Assembly (NCBI GenBank): GCA_951813575.1
Contig: OX638375.1
Location: 930,001-994,000, forward strand
DNA from: Candidatus Binatia bacterium
GTDB lineage: Bacteria; Desulfobacterota; Binatia; UBA9968; JAJDTQ01
Reading direction: 5' to 3'
Length of the DNA stretch: 64,000 bases
The translations under genes were made by a program, and so were the position numbers. The notes beneath the pieces were generated by a model that worked only from the letters and a program-made list of their open reading frames with translations, had not been told where the DNA came from and searched no databases. Positions 42,383 to 50,941 of the stretch are shown here, one piece after another; positions within the stretch are counted from its first letter, which is position 1, and each line of letters starts with the position of its first letter.

Positions 42383-43348
42383 ATGAAACGCTTGCTCACG
42401 TTTATGATCGGTCTGGCGCTGTGCGGCACCATGACCATGGCGGCCAAGGATGCGTCTGCACAGAACTTCCTGGTTATCGGCGGCGGCTCCACGACCGGCG
42501 TCTACTACCAGGTGGCTTTGAACATCTGCAAGATCGTCAACGACAAGCTGGGCGGCCAGGGATACAACTGCATCGGCCGACCGGCGCTCGGATCGGTCTT
42601 CAACATCCGATCCATCCAGCGGGGGTTGCTGAACTACGGCGTGGCCCAGTCCGACTGGGTTTGGGCCGCGGCCAATGGCAAGAAGAACTGGGAGGGCAAA
42701 CCCGACAAGGGACTGCGTACGGTCTTCACCGTCCATCCCGAGGCGGTCATGCTGGTGACCCGCAAGGATACGGGCATCAAGACCATCGCTGACCTCAAGG
42801 GCAAGCGCGTCAACATCGGCAACCCCGGATCGGGACAGCGGGGCAACGCTGAGGATGTGTTGCGCCTCAACGGCATCGACAAGGACAAGGACATCAAGGC
42901 CGAAGGTCTGCAGCAGAACGAGGCCAACCGCGCGCTGGTGGACAAGAAGATCGATGCATTCTTTTACACCATCGGCGTCCCCTGGGGCGGCGGCCTCGAG
43001 ATCGCCAACAGCACCGCCATCGACATCGTTCCGGTGGACACCGCGCCGATCAAGAAGCTGGTGGCGGACAACCCCTTCTACGTCATGACCAAGATCCCGG
43101 GCGGGACCTACAAGGGCGTGGACAACGACGTTCCGACCTATGCCGTGAAGGCGACCTTCGTCACCGGCGAGAAGGAGTCGGCCGACTCGGTGTACACGGT
43201 GGTCAAGACTCTGTTCGAGAACCTCGACACGCTCCGCAACTCGTACGCCAACTTCAAGAACCTGCAGCCCAAGGACATGTTGGGGGGACTCTCGGCTCCG
43301 TTGCACCCGGGAGCGATGAAGTACTACAAGGAGAAGGGCTGGCAGTAA
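42383..43348 (+). CDS. TAXI family TRAP transporter solute-binding protein
   Basis: A 321-aa periplasmic binding protein with a clear signal peptide (MKRLLTFMIGLALCGTMTMA, cleavage after ASA at about residue 26). TAXI features are FLVIGGGSTTGVYYQVALNI at the mature start, NIRSIQRGLLNYGVAQSD and LKGKRVNIGNPGSGQRGNAE. It would deliver an organic anion to the fused TRAP permease 116 nt downstream. The ATG has AAGGAGG. Its ligand cannot be read from the sequence. Confidence 0.93.
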   Translation: MKRLLTFMIGLALCGTMTMAAKDASAQNFLVIGGGSTTGVYYQVALNICKIVNDKLGGQGYNCIGRPALGSVFNIRSIQRGLLNYGVAQSDWVWAAANGKKNWEGKPDKGLRTVFTVHPEAVMLVTRKDTGIKTIADLKGKRVNIGNPGSGQRGNAEDVLRLNGIDKDKDIKAEGLQQNEANRALVDKKIDAFFYTIGVPWGGGLEIANSTAIDIVPVDTAPIKKLVADNPFYVMTKIPGGTYKGVDNDVPTYAVKATFVTGEKESADSVYTVVKTLFENLDTLRNSYANFKNLQPKDMLGGLSAPLHPGAMKYYKEKGWQ

Positions 43349-43379
43349 ACGACCGGCCTCCTTCCCCGAAATGACGCAC

Positions 43380-43416
43380 GGCTCGGGGTCCGGGCGGAAG
43401 CGCCCGGCCCCGAGCC
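43380..43416 (+). promoter_or_regulatory. strong hairpin between TRAP binding protein and permease
   Basis: GGCTCGGGG-T-CCGGGCG pairs with CGCCCGG-CCCCGAGCC across a GAAG tetraloop, leaving one bulged T: a 16-bp very GC-rich stem without a T-tract. Such a structure would stabilise the upstream mRNA or partly stop transcription, giving more binding protein than permease. Confidence 0.6.
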
Positions 43417-43464
43417 GGTCCACTTGACGGAGACACCAACGGCACAGGCCAGCCAGGCGGCCCC

Positions 43465-45636
43465 GTGAATTCATCCGATCACGACGACACTGCCGGCGAG
43501 ACCGTCGACCTCGAAGCGTTGGCCGAGCTTGGCGAGGGCGAAGGAAAAACCCGTTCCCCCGGCGGACCGGTCGGGGGGTTCCTCTGGGTGCTTGCGCTCT
43601 GCTGGTCGCTGTTCCAGCTCTACATCGCCTACTACCCCCTCAACTCCATCATCGCCCGCAGCATCCACCTGACCTTCGCGGTGTTGCTGGTCTATCTGGC
43701 GTTCCCGGCCATTCGGCGGGCCGCGACGCTGGAGCGCTTCAACTCCTTCATGCAGCAACTGTTTCCGGGGCGGCGCAAGCGGGATCCGGTCAAGATTCCC
43801 TGGTACGACTTCATCATCGCGGCCCTGGCGGGCTGCGGCACCGCCTACCTGGCGTGGGACTACGTGGGAATCATCGAACGTTCCGGCCTCCCGCTGGCGC
43901 GCGATGTCTGGATCGGCGGGGCGTTCGTCATTCTGCTGCTCGAGTCGGCGCGGCGGTCTCTCGGACTGGCGTTGCCGGCGCTTGGCACGGTCTTCCTGCT
44001 CTACTGCTTCATCGGCCCGTACCTGCCGAGGTTTCTCGCTCACCCCGGAATTCCCTTCGAGTTCGTGGTCGACCACATGTACCTCTCGGACAGCGGCATC
44101 TGGGGTGTGCCGCTGGGTGTATCCACCGATTTCGTTTTCCTGTTCGTGCTGTTCGGAGCGCTGCTCGACCGGGCTGGGGCGGCGGAATACTTCGTGCAAG
44201 TGGCGTACGCCATGGTGGGCCGTTTCCGCGGCGGACCGGCCAAGGCGGCGGTACTCGCTTCGGGCCTGACCGGCATGGTGTCCGGCTCGTCCATCGCCAA
44301 CGTCGCCACCACGGGAACCTTCACCATCCCGCTGATGAAGCGGGTGGGGCTCCCGGCCTACAAGGCCGGGGCGGTGGAGGTCGGCGCAAGCACCAACGGG
44401 CAGCTCCTGCCGCCGGTCATGGGCGCGGCTGCGTTCATCATGGCGGAGTTTCTGGGGCTCCCGTACATCGACGTGGTCACGGCCGCGGCCATACCAGCGG
44501 TACTTTCGTACATCGCCCTGCTCTACGTGGTCCACCTCGAAGCGCTCAAGCTGAACTTGACCGCAATACCCGGAGAAGAGCTGCCCCCATTCTGGCCCAC
44601 GTTCCTCAAGGGTGTCCATTTCCTGATTCCGATTCTCGCGCTGATCTACACGCTGGTCATTTTGCGGTTCTCCGCGATCTCGGCGGCGTTCAACGCCATT
44701 CTCCTGACCCTTGCCATCATGGTCATTCAGCGGGTCGGGCAGAGTTGCGTGGCGGTCCTTCGACCCTCGCCGGACAACCCGGCGCCCGGCTCGCTCGGGC
44801 AGGCGATCTTGCAGGGACTGGTCGTGAGCATCCGCGAGATCCTGCAAGGCTGCGTGTCCGGCGCCCGCAACATGGCGCCCATCGCGGTGGCCACCGCGGC
44901 CGCCGGCATCATCGTGGGCACCGTCACCCTGACCGGGCTCAGCAGCCGGTTCATCGAGGCCATCGAGATCATCTCCCTGGGCAACGTGGTGCTGATGCTG
45001 ATCCTGACGGCCGTGACCAGCCTGATCCTGGGCATGGGGCTCCCCACCACCGCCAACTACATCGTCATGGCCACCCTGACGGCACCGGTGATCGTGACCC
45101 TGGGCGGGCAGGCGGGCCTGGTGATTCCGGTGCTGGCGGCTCATCTGTTCGTGTTCTACTTCGGCATACTTGCGGACGACACGCCGCCGGTGGGTCTGGC
45201 GGCCTTCGCGGCCTCGGCCATTGCCGGGTCCGATCCCATCAAGACCGGGATCCAGGGGTTTACGTACGACCTGCGCACGGCGATCCTGCCGTTCGTGTTC
45301 ATCTTCAACCTGGAGCTGCTGCTGATCGCCGGCGTGGGGCCCGACGGCGCCATCATCTGGCTGAACGACATGTTCTCGGTCGTCTGGGTGATACTGAACG
45401 GCCTGGTGGCCATGATGGCCTTTGCCGCCGCCATGCAGGGATTCTTTGCCGACCGGTGCAGCTGGCCCGAACGGATACTGCTGATAGCCATCTGCATCGC
45501 CGCCTTCCGCCCGGCCCTTCTGGTGGGCGACACCGATTCCCTCCGCATGACCGTGCAGTTCGGCGCGTGGGTCGTGTTCGCGGGGCTGTACCTGTTGCAG
45601 AAGAGAAGGCGGGGCACGGGACTGGCGGCAGCGTAA
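43465..45636 (+). CDS. TRAP transporter fused permease (4TM + 12TM)
   Basis: A 723-aa inner-membrane protein in which the small (DctQ-like) and large (DctM-like) TRAP subunits are fused, as is usual for TAXI systems. A Glu/Asp-rich cytoplasmic N-terminus (about 35 residues) precedes about 4 plus 12-14 hydrophobic segments. DctM-type motifs include SGSSIANVATTGTFTIPLMK, GASTNGQLLPPVMGAAAFIM and LGMGLPTTANYIVMATLTAP. Transport would be driven by the ion gradient with the upstream binding protein. A GTG start is used with a poor Shine-Dalgarno, consistent with lower expression than the binding protein. Confidence 0.93.
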   Translation: MNSSDHDDTAGETVDLEALAELGEGEGKTRSPGGPVGGFLWVLALCWSLFQLYIAYYPLNSIIARSIHLTFAVLLVYLAFPAIRRAATLERFNSFMQQLFPGRRKRDPVKIPWYDFIIAALAGCGTAYLAWDYVGIIERSGLPLARDVWIGGAFVILLLESARRSLGLALPALGTVFLLYCFIGPYLPRFLAHPGIPFEFVVDHMYLSDSGIWGVPLGVSTDFVFLFVLFGALLDRAGAAEYFVQVAYAMVGRFRGGPAKAAVLASGLTGMVSGSSIANVATTGTFTIPLMKRVGLPAYKAGAVEVGASTNGQLLPPVMGAAAFIMAEFLGLPYIDVVTAAAIPAVLSYIALLYVVHLEALKLNLTAIPGEELPPFWPTFLKGVHFLIPILALIYTLVILRFSAISAAFNAILLTLAIMVIQRVGQSCVAVLRPSPDNPAPGSLGQAILQGLVVSIREILQGCVSGARNMAPIAVATAAAGIIVGTVTLTGLSSRFIEAIEIISLGNVVLMLILTAVTSLILGMGLPTTANYIVMATLTAPVIVTLGGQAGLVIPVLAAHLFVFYFGILADDTPPVGLAAFAASAIAGSDPIKTGIQGFTYDLRTAILPFVFIFNLELLLIAGVGPDGAIIWLNDMFSVVWVILNGLVAMMAFAAAMQGFFADRCSWPERILLIAICIAAFRPALLVGDTDSLRMTVQFGAWVVFAGLYLLQKRRRGTGLAAA

Positions 45637-45675
45637 CCGGAGACTCAACCACACTTACGAGGAGGACAGTCGAAT

Positions 45676-46404
45676 ATGGCGGATACCATACCCTATCTCG
45701 TCGATGAGAATGACCCCGATCTCGAATCGGGGATGGTGGAATACGGAAGCTGCACGGGCTACCTGTCGCGGCCCAAGGGCGGCGCCAGCCTGGGCTCGGT
45801 CGTCGTCATCCACGAGAACGTCGGGCTGGTGGACCACATCAAGGACGTGGCGAGGCACTTCGCCAAGGAAGGCTTTGCGGCGCTGGCTCCGGACATGCTC
45901 CAACGCACCGGCGGCACGGCGCAATACCAGACCTCGCAGGACGCCATCGCCGCCATACGGAGCCTCGACCCGGCCGGCTGCGTGGAAGACCTGACCAGCG
46001 CGGTGGAGTACCTCAAGAGCCAGGGCTTCGCCAACGGCAAGGTGGGCGTCGTCGGCTACTGCTGGGGCGGCGGCCAGTCCCTCAACTTCGCCACCAAGTG
46101 CAACCAGCTCAACGCCGCGGTGGTGTACTACGGCCGCAACCCCGATCCGGTGGATCAGGTGGCCGACATAACCTGCCCGCTCATGGGCAACTACGCCGAG
46201 GACGATCCCAACATCATGCCAGGCATCGAGCCCCTGAAAGTGGCGTTGGCCAACGCCGGCAAGAGCATCGACCTCAAGATCTACGGCGACGGCGCCAAGC
46301 ACGCCTTCAACAACAACACCAACGCCGACCGCTGGCACCCCGACGCCGCGGCCGACGCGTGGCAGCGGACGGTGGATTTCTACAAGGCCAACCTGTCGGG
46401 CTAG
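45676..46404 (+). CDS. Dienelactone hydrolase family protein
   Basis: A 242-aa alpha/beta hydrolase of the carboxymethylenebutenolidase type. The Cys nucleophile is Cys129 in VVGYCWGGGQSL, Glu47 in VIHENVGL is the usual modulating residue, and Asp (NYAEDDPN) and His (GAKHAFNN) complete the triad. The family hydrolyses dienelactones in halo-aromatic degradation, though many members act on other esters. It is 39 nt after the TRAP permease with a GAGGAGG site, so the imported compound may be its substrate (inference). Confidence 0.9.
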   Translation: MADTIPYLVDENDPDLESGMVEYGSCTGYLSRPKGGASLGSVVVIHENVGLVDHIKDVARHFAKEGFAALAPDMLQRTGGTAQYQTSQDAIAAIRSLDPAGCVEDLTSAVEYLKSQGFANGKVGVVGYCWGGGQSLNFATKCNQLNAAVVYYGRNPDPVDQVADITCPLMGNYAEDDPNIMPGIEPLKVALANAGKSIDLKIYGDGAKHAFNNNTNADRWHPDAAADAWQRTVDFYKANLSG

Positions 46405-46423
46405 CCGTATCACTCAACGGGTG

Positions 46424-46455
46424 GGACTTGGCGACGACGGTCGTCTGCCAAGTCC
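46424..46455. terminator. hairpin between convergent genes
   Basis: GGACTTGGC and GCCAAGTCC form a 9-bp stem with a further inner GACGA/TCGTC pairing, giving a 32-nt near-continuous hairpin 20 nt after the dienelactone hydrolase stop. It lacks a T-tract. It may end transcripts from both sides, since the next gene is convergent. The rest of the 183-nt gap shows nothing notable. Confidence 0.45.
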
Positions 46456-46587
46456 TGCCTGCCTCTACGCGGACCGTGGTTGCCCGCACCGTCCTGAACG
46501 GCCGCAACCGTATCTTGAATTCAGACGTGTGAATGTAAAGTTCCAGTGGGCCGGATCGGGACGACCCCTTGGAGCGCAGATGTATCG

Positions 46588-46872
46588 TCAACAGTCCTCG
46601 GAATCCAGGTATGCCAGGAGCTGGCGTCGGACGCTTTTGTGGCCCGGGTCGTCGTAGTGGCGGATGCCGAAGTAGTAGCAGCAGCTTTGGTTGTCGAGGT
46701 CGTTGTGGAAGACGCGGAGGCGGCCGTCCTGGAAACGGATCCGGGCGAGACAGGTACCGCCGGGGACGTTGGAGGTCATGATCTCCTCCACGATCCCGAC
46801 TCCCCACTGAAGGTAGCGGTTGTGCTTGACCTGCTCACCGGCCCGCAGGAATAGTCTCACGTCGTTTCGCAC
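46588..46872 (-). CDS. 94-aa conserved-looking small protein (DUF3553-like)
   Basis: A short protein with the pattern FLRAGEQVKHNRYLQWGVGI followed by GGTCLARIRFQDGRLRVFHN, resembling the DUF3553/SH3-like barrels that begin with 'G..V.H..WG.G.V'. The two adjacent Cys (NQSCCYYFG) are notable. The GTG at 46872 is preferred because AGGGAGAG lies about 5 nt upstream; an ATG at 46905 has no ribosome site. Function unknown. Confidence 0.6.
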   Translation of the reverse strand: MRNDVRLFLRAGEQVKHNRYLQWGVGIVEEIMTSNVPGGTCLARIRFQDGRLRVFHNDLDNQSCCYYFGIRHYDDPGHKSVRRQLLAYLDSEDC

Positions 46873-46961
46873 GGGCGCTCTCCCTGGCTCGCACGGTAGC
46901 AGCATCGGGTGGGCATTTCAAACCTGCTGGTGGCAGGGTTGGGGCTCCACGGACGGGCAGG

Positions 46962-47819
46962 TCAAGCGAGAAACGGCGCCAGAGTGCGGGCCAGGGCCTC
47001 GGGGTTATCCTGCTGGACCATGTGGCCGGCGCCGGGCAAGGTGATGAGCTCCGCGCCGGGCAGCCAACCGTGCCGAGCCTGTATGTCACCCCTTGCACGG
47101 TGCTCGCTCTCCGCCCCCTGAATCAACCGTGTCGGACAGGTAACGCGGCGCAGGAACTCGCGGAACTGCTCCAGGTAGAACGGTTGCGGCGAGGTGGTCC
47201 GGTGGAGCGGATCGAACTTCCACTGCCATGCGCCGGTCTCCATCCGGCGCATGCCGTGGCGGACCAGGTGGTGCGCCCGCTCCCCGGTCAACCTGGGATA
47301 GCCGCGACGCAGGCGATCGGCGGCCTCCTCCAGGGTGGCGTAACCCGCGCCCTCCCCCACCGCCGGTATCTCCTCCAGCCACCGCTCGGCCCGCCGGGGC
47401 GCATCGGCGAACGACATCCCGGGCGGCCCCAGCCCTTCCACCAGCGCGAGCTTGGAGACGCGCTCGGGATGCGTGCCGGCGTACAGACAGGCAATGGTGC
47501 CGCCCATGGAGTGGCCCACCAGCCGAACCACCGGCGCGCCCAGATGGCGGACGAGAAAATCGAGGTCGAGCAGATAGTCGAAGAAGTGGTAGTAGCCGCC
47601 CGCCCCCACCCAACCGCTGTCGCCATGGCCCCGGCAGTCCGGCGCCACCAGCCAGAGATCCGGCGAGATGGCCGGCAATTCGGCCGCGAAGAAGTCCCAG
47701 GTCCGGCAATGGTCGCGGAAGCCGTGGATAAGGATGACCGGCTGCGGTCCCGGCTTGCCCCACTCCACCCAGTGGATCGGTAGACCGCGGACGTCGATGC
47801 TGTGATGCTTCGGCGTCAA
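46962..47819 (-). CDS. Alpha/beta hydrolase
   Basis: A 285-aa hydrolase with an HGF oxyanion motif (VILIHGFRDHCRTWDFF), DxRGHG (VAPDCRGHGDSGW), nucleophile Ser in LVGHSMGGTIACLYA and His in LPGAGHMVQQDNPE. It resembles epoxide hydrolases, haloperoxidases and meta-cleavage product hydrolases; the substrate is unknown. The TTG at 47819 overlaps the stop of the JAMM gene (TTGA) and starts just before the conserved region, so the two are coupled. A longer in-frame reading to 48215 overlaps that gene and is spurious. Confidence 0.85.
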   Translation of the reverse strand: MTPKHHSIDVRGLPIHWVEWGKPGPQPVILIHGFRDHCRTWDFFAAELPAISPDLWLVAPDCRGHGDSGWVGAGGYYHFFDYLLDLDFLVRHLGAPVVRLVGHSMGGTIACLYAGTHPERVSKLALVEGLGPPGMSFADAPRRAERWLEEIPAVGEGAGYATLEEAADRLRRGYPRLTGERAHHLVRHGMRRMETGAWQWKFDPLHRTTSPQPFYLEQFREFLRRVTCPTRLIQGAESEHRARGDIQARHGWLPGAELITLPGAGHMVQQDNPEALARTLAPFLA

Positions 47820-48283
47820 CGGCTCGGCACTCGCTGGAGCGTGGTCTCGACGAAATCCCCGGCGTCGGTGTTCCAGGCGTAGACCGCTACCCGGCCGAGG
47901 CCCCCGCCCATGACCGATATCACGATCTGGGCGGTGTCGGGATAGGTAGGCTCGCCGAAGGGGGTAGCGCAGGCCTTGTCCTCGGCAGAGAAATAGGCGT
48001 CGTGGTCGGGGTGGGAGTGGTAGAGGGCCTTGAAGGCTCGACCCCTGCGCTCTGCTTGTTCCAGCACCGCGTCCAGTTCCTTGGGGTCCATGGTGTAGGC
48101 GGTACGGGCGTCCCTGGGAAACGTCTCGGGATCGGTAGCGTGCAGCCGGTTCTGGATGTTGTCGAGCCGGTGGACCTCGTCGCCGCCGTGGCTGCCGAGG
48201 ATGACCCCGCAGCACTCCTCGGGGTAGGTCTCCCTCGCGTGTTCAGCGATGATTCCGAATACGGTTTCGCTCAGCACAAGCAC
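47816..48283 (-). CDS. Mov34/MPN/PAD-1 (JAMM, M67) metalloprotease
   Basis: A 155-aa JAMM domain protein. The zinc motif HSHPDHDAYFSAEDK (H-x-H then S and D) and the upstream Glu in YPEECCGVILG are intact, so it should be active. Bacterial members remove sulfur-carrier or ubiquitin-like modifiers or process Cys-thiocarboxylate precursors. No ThiS/MoaD-like gene is next to it. The GTG at 48283 has GGAGG about 6 nt upstream. A longer reading to 48466 runs through a REP element (encoding VIPAQAGIQ) and is not the true start. Confidence 0.82.
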   Translation of the reverse strand: MLVLSETVFGIIAEHARETYPEECCGVILGSHGGDEVHRLDNIQNRLHATDPETFPRDARTAYTMDPKELDAVLEQAERRGRAFKALYHSHPDHDAYFSAEDKACATPFGEPTYPDTAQIVISVMGGGLGRVAVYAWNTDAGDFVETTLQRVPSR

Positions 48284-48301
48284 CAGACCCCTCCACCCCT
48301 C

Positions 48302-48329
48302 CTGGATTCCCGCTTGCGCGGGTATGACG
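48302..48329. repeat. solitary REP-type palindrome
   Basis: A unit CTGGATTCCCGC-TTG-CGCGGGTATGACG: imperfect inverted repeat with the same CTGGA...TGACG borders as the REP units at 31797 and 39695 but a different core. It lies just upstream of the JAMM gene's Shine-Dalgarno and could fold in its leader. Confidence 0.7.
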
Positions 48330-48401
48330 AGATGTGGCTTCAGCGCCGCTCTCTTGACACGTGACGCGCCATCTTCGTGGCAACGACGGAGTTTATGCGG
48401 G

Positions 48402-49616
48402 CTAGTCGATGACCCCCTCTTGCGTGAGCGTCTCGTACTCCTCCCCCGAAAGCCCCAGCAGCTCACGGTAGAAGTACTCGTTGTGCTCGCCCAGCAGGGG
48501 GTCCCTGCGATCGGGGCCGCCGTCGCTTTCGGACAGGGTGTAGGGCGCCCGCTGGTACGACATGGTGCCGATCTCCGGATGGTCCATGCGGTTCCACTGG
48601 CCCCGGTGCACGAGCTGCGGGTCGTCGTAGACCTGGTCCATGCCGTTGACCACGCCGGACGGGACGCCCGCGGCCTGGAGCTTCTCCACCAGCTCCCGGG
48701 CCTCGAACCGGCGGGTCCATTCGCCGATGCGCGCTTCCAACTCGTCCGCTCGTTTCTGCCGCCGCTCGGCGGTGGCGTACTCGTCCCGGCCGCCCCAGTC
48801 CGGACGGTCCATGGCCTGGCACAGCGCCCGCCACTGCTCGTCCGACGCCACGCTGAGGACGCACCAGTTGTCGTCGCCCGCGCAAGGGAACGCGCCGTGG
48901 GGCGAGGCCTCCCGATGGCGGTTGCCGTCGCGCTCCGCGATGTGGCCGTTCAGGCTGTAGTCCAGCAGCAGCGGCGCCAGGTACTGAAGCCCGGTTTCGT
49001 ACTGCGCCAGGTCGATATGCTGCCCTCGGCCGGTGGCCTCCCGGTACTCCAGCGCGGCCAGCACCGCCACCACGCCGTAGCCGACGGCGATGTAGTCGAT
49101 GTACGGGCCGTAGAGGATCTGGGGCGAGCCGTCCCGGTACCCGGTGAGATTGGTGAAGCCCGCCAGGGAGGAAAGCTGGGAACCGAAGCCGGGATGGTGG
49201 GCGTGGGGCCCGGTCTGTCCGAGGTTGGAGCTGCTCAGCATGATGAGCCGCGGGTTGACCTCCTTCAGGGTCTCGTATCCCAGCCCCAAACGGCCGATGG
49301 TGCCGGGGCTGAAGTTCTCCACCAGGACGTCCGCCCAACTCACGAGGCGCTTGGCCAGGGCAAGGGCTTCCGGACCCTTCTTGAGGTTCAGGGTGATGCC
49401 CAGCTTCTCGCTGTTGCAGAGAGCGAACAGCCCCGACCGGTTGAGTCCGTGGATGTTGTCCTTGTAGGGCGGATAGTGGGTGCGGAAACCGTCGGGACGT
49501 ATCCGCGACTCCACGTGCACCACCGTAGCCCCCTGGTCCACCAGATGCTTTCCCACCACCGGCCCGGCCGCGTACGCGGCGGCCTCCACCACCTTGAGAC
49601 CTTCCAGTGCCTTCAT
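48402..49616 (-). CDS. CaiB/BaiF family CoA-transferase (family III), copy 1
   Basis: A 404-aa class III CoA-transferase. It has the start MKALEGLKVVEAAAYAAGPV, the conserved Asp-type active-site region in GRGQHIDLAQYETGLQYLAP, and KRLVSWADVLVENFSPGTIG with LGLGYETLKEVNPRLIMLSS. Members move CoA between an acyl-CoA and a carboxylate, in an interlocked dimer. The substrates are not identifiable. AAGGATC precedes the ATG. A second family member lies directly upstream. Confidence 0.9.
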   Translation of the reverse strand: MKALEGLKVVEAAAYAAGPVVGKHLVDQGATVVHVESRIRPDGFRTHYPPYKDNIHGLNRSGLFALCNSEKLGITLNLKKGPEALALAKRLVSWADVLVENFSPGTIGRLGLGYETLKEVNPRLIMLSSSNLGQTGPHAHHPGFGSQLSSLAGFTNLTGYRDGSPQILYGPYIDYIAVGYGVVAVLAALEYREATGRGQHIDLAQYETGLQYLAPLLLDYSLNGHIAERDGNRHREASPHGAFPCAGDDNWCVLSVASDEQWRALCQAMDRPDWGGRDEYATAERRQKRADELEARIGEWTRRFEARELVEKLQAAGVPSGVVNGMDQVYDDPQLVHRGQWNRMDHPEIGTMSYQRAPYTLSESDGGPDRRDPLLGEHNEYFYRELLGLSGEEYETLTQEGVID

Positions 49617-49656
49617 GATCCTTCCATTCCCATGAAACCGTTGACGGCGTCCGCCG

Positions 49657-50913
49657 TCAAATCACGCCCTGGTCCGACAGCCGCGCCAGTTCCCCGTCAT
49701 CCAGGCCCATCTCGCCGTAGACCTCCTGGTTGTGCTCGCCAATGAGCGGCGCCCGGCGGCGGATCCGGCACGGGAACTCCGAAAAGCGGGCGAATCCCCC
49801 GGGGTAGGTGATGGAGCGGTTGAGCTCGGGATGCTCCACCTCCTGCCAGAAGTCCCGTGCCTTGAGCTGCGGGTCCGCCAGGATCTCCTGGGCGGTGGAG
49901 ACGGGGTAGCCCAGCATGCCGCGCCCGGTCACCGCCTCGAAGAACTCGGCCTTGGTGACCCCGGTGAAGAACTCGGCGATGGGCTCCTCCATGACGTCGA
50001 TCTCTTCCTGGGTCACCTGTTCGATGTTGAAGGTGCGCCAGTCCTTCTCCAGCAGGAACGCGGGGGCCTCGCCCTTCTCGGCCATCCACTCCACCAGCGC
50101 CTGGTTGGTCTTGCGGCCGGCCTCGCCGCCGTAGATGATGAAGTTCAGGTAGCCGTCCTTGCAGGGCCAGAACACCCGCATCTTGGCGCCGGTGATGGTG
50201 CGGCCGGTCATGAAGGAGCCGGCCCGCTTTTCCACCGAGCGGTTCAGGTCCCAGAAGGTGTGCGCGTGGGAGAAGCCCCAGAGCATGCACGCCTGGGCCG
50301 ACACGTCCACGTGCTCGCCCCGGCCGGTGCGCCGCCGCTGGGTATGGGCCACCAGCGCCGCCATGGCGGCGTAGGAGCCGGTCCACTGATACGACTGGGG
50401 GAAGGTCACCCGAAGCGGCGGCTTGTCGGGGTCGCCGGTAAGGGACATGCAGCCGCTCATGGCCATGACCTCGATGTCCGTGGCCCGGTATCGGCTGTAG
50501 GGGCCGGTGAGGCCGAAGGGAGTGATGGAGACCAGCACGGTGTCGGGATTGGCGGCCCGGATGACGTCGTGGCCGAGGCCGATCGCTTCCAGCCAGCCCG
50601 GCCTGAAGGTTTCCAGGACAAAGTCAGCCTTCGCCACCAGGCGCTTGAACAGCGCCTGCCCCTCGGGCGGCTCGAGGTCGAGGGTGATGCCACGCTTGTT
50701 GTTGTTGAAGGCGAACCAGTAAAGGCTCTTCTCCGGATCGCGCCCGCCATCGAGATACGGCCCGATGAGCCGGGCGGCGTCCCCTCCCGGAGGCTCCACC
50801 TTGATGACATCCGCGCCCAGATCGCCCAGCGTCTTGCCGCAGAGAAAGCCCAGTTCATCGGTCAGGTCCAGAATACGGTAGGGCGACAGAGGCCCTTGTT
50901 CACTCAAAGTCAT
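49657..50913 (-). CDS. CaiB/BaiF family CoA-transferase (family III), copy 2
   Basis: A 418-aa paralogue with PYRILDLTDELGFLCGKTLG at the N-terminus, LGADVIKVEPPGGDAARLIG, KADFVLETFRPGWLEAIGLG and RTGRGEHVDVSAQACMLWGF (active-site Asp). It may pair with the adjacent copy 1 as a hetero-oligomer or act on a separate acid. An ATG at 50928 five codons upstream is an alternative start. It is 40 nt upstream of copy 1 on the same strand. Confidence 0.88.
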   Translation of the reverse strand: MTLSEQGPLSPYRILDLTDELGFLCGKTLGDLGADVIKVEPPGGDAARLIGPYLDGGRDPEKSLYWFAFNNNKRGITLDLEPPEGQALFKRLVAKADFVLETFRPGWLEAIGLGHDVIRAANPDTVLVSITPFGLTGPYSRYRATDIEVMAMSGCMSLTGDPDKPPLRVTFPQSYQWTGSYAAMAALVAHTQRRRTGRGEHVDVSAQACMLWGFSHAHTFWDLNRSVEKRAGSFMTGRTITGAKMRVFWPCKDGYLNFIIYGGEAGRKTNQALVEWMAEKGEAPAFLLEKDWRTFNIEQVTQEEIDVMEEPIAEFFTGVTKAEFFEAVTGRGMLGYPVSTAQEILADPQLKARDFWQEVEHPELNRSITYPGGFARFSEFPCRIRRRAPLIGEHNQEVYGEMGLDDGELARLSDQGVI

Positions 50914-50941
50914 GGCACCTATTTTCATAACAACTGACGCG

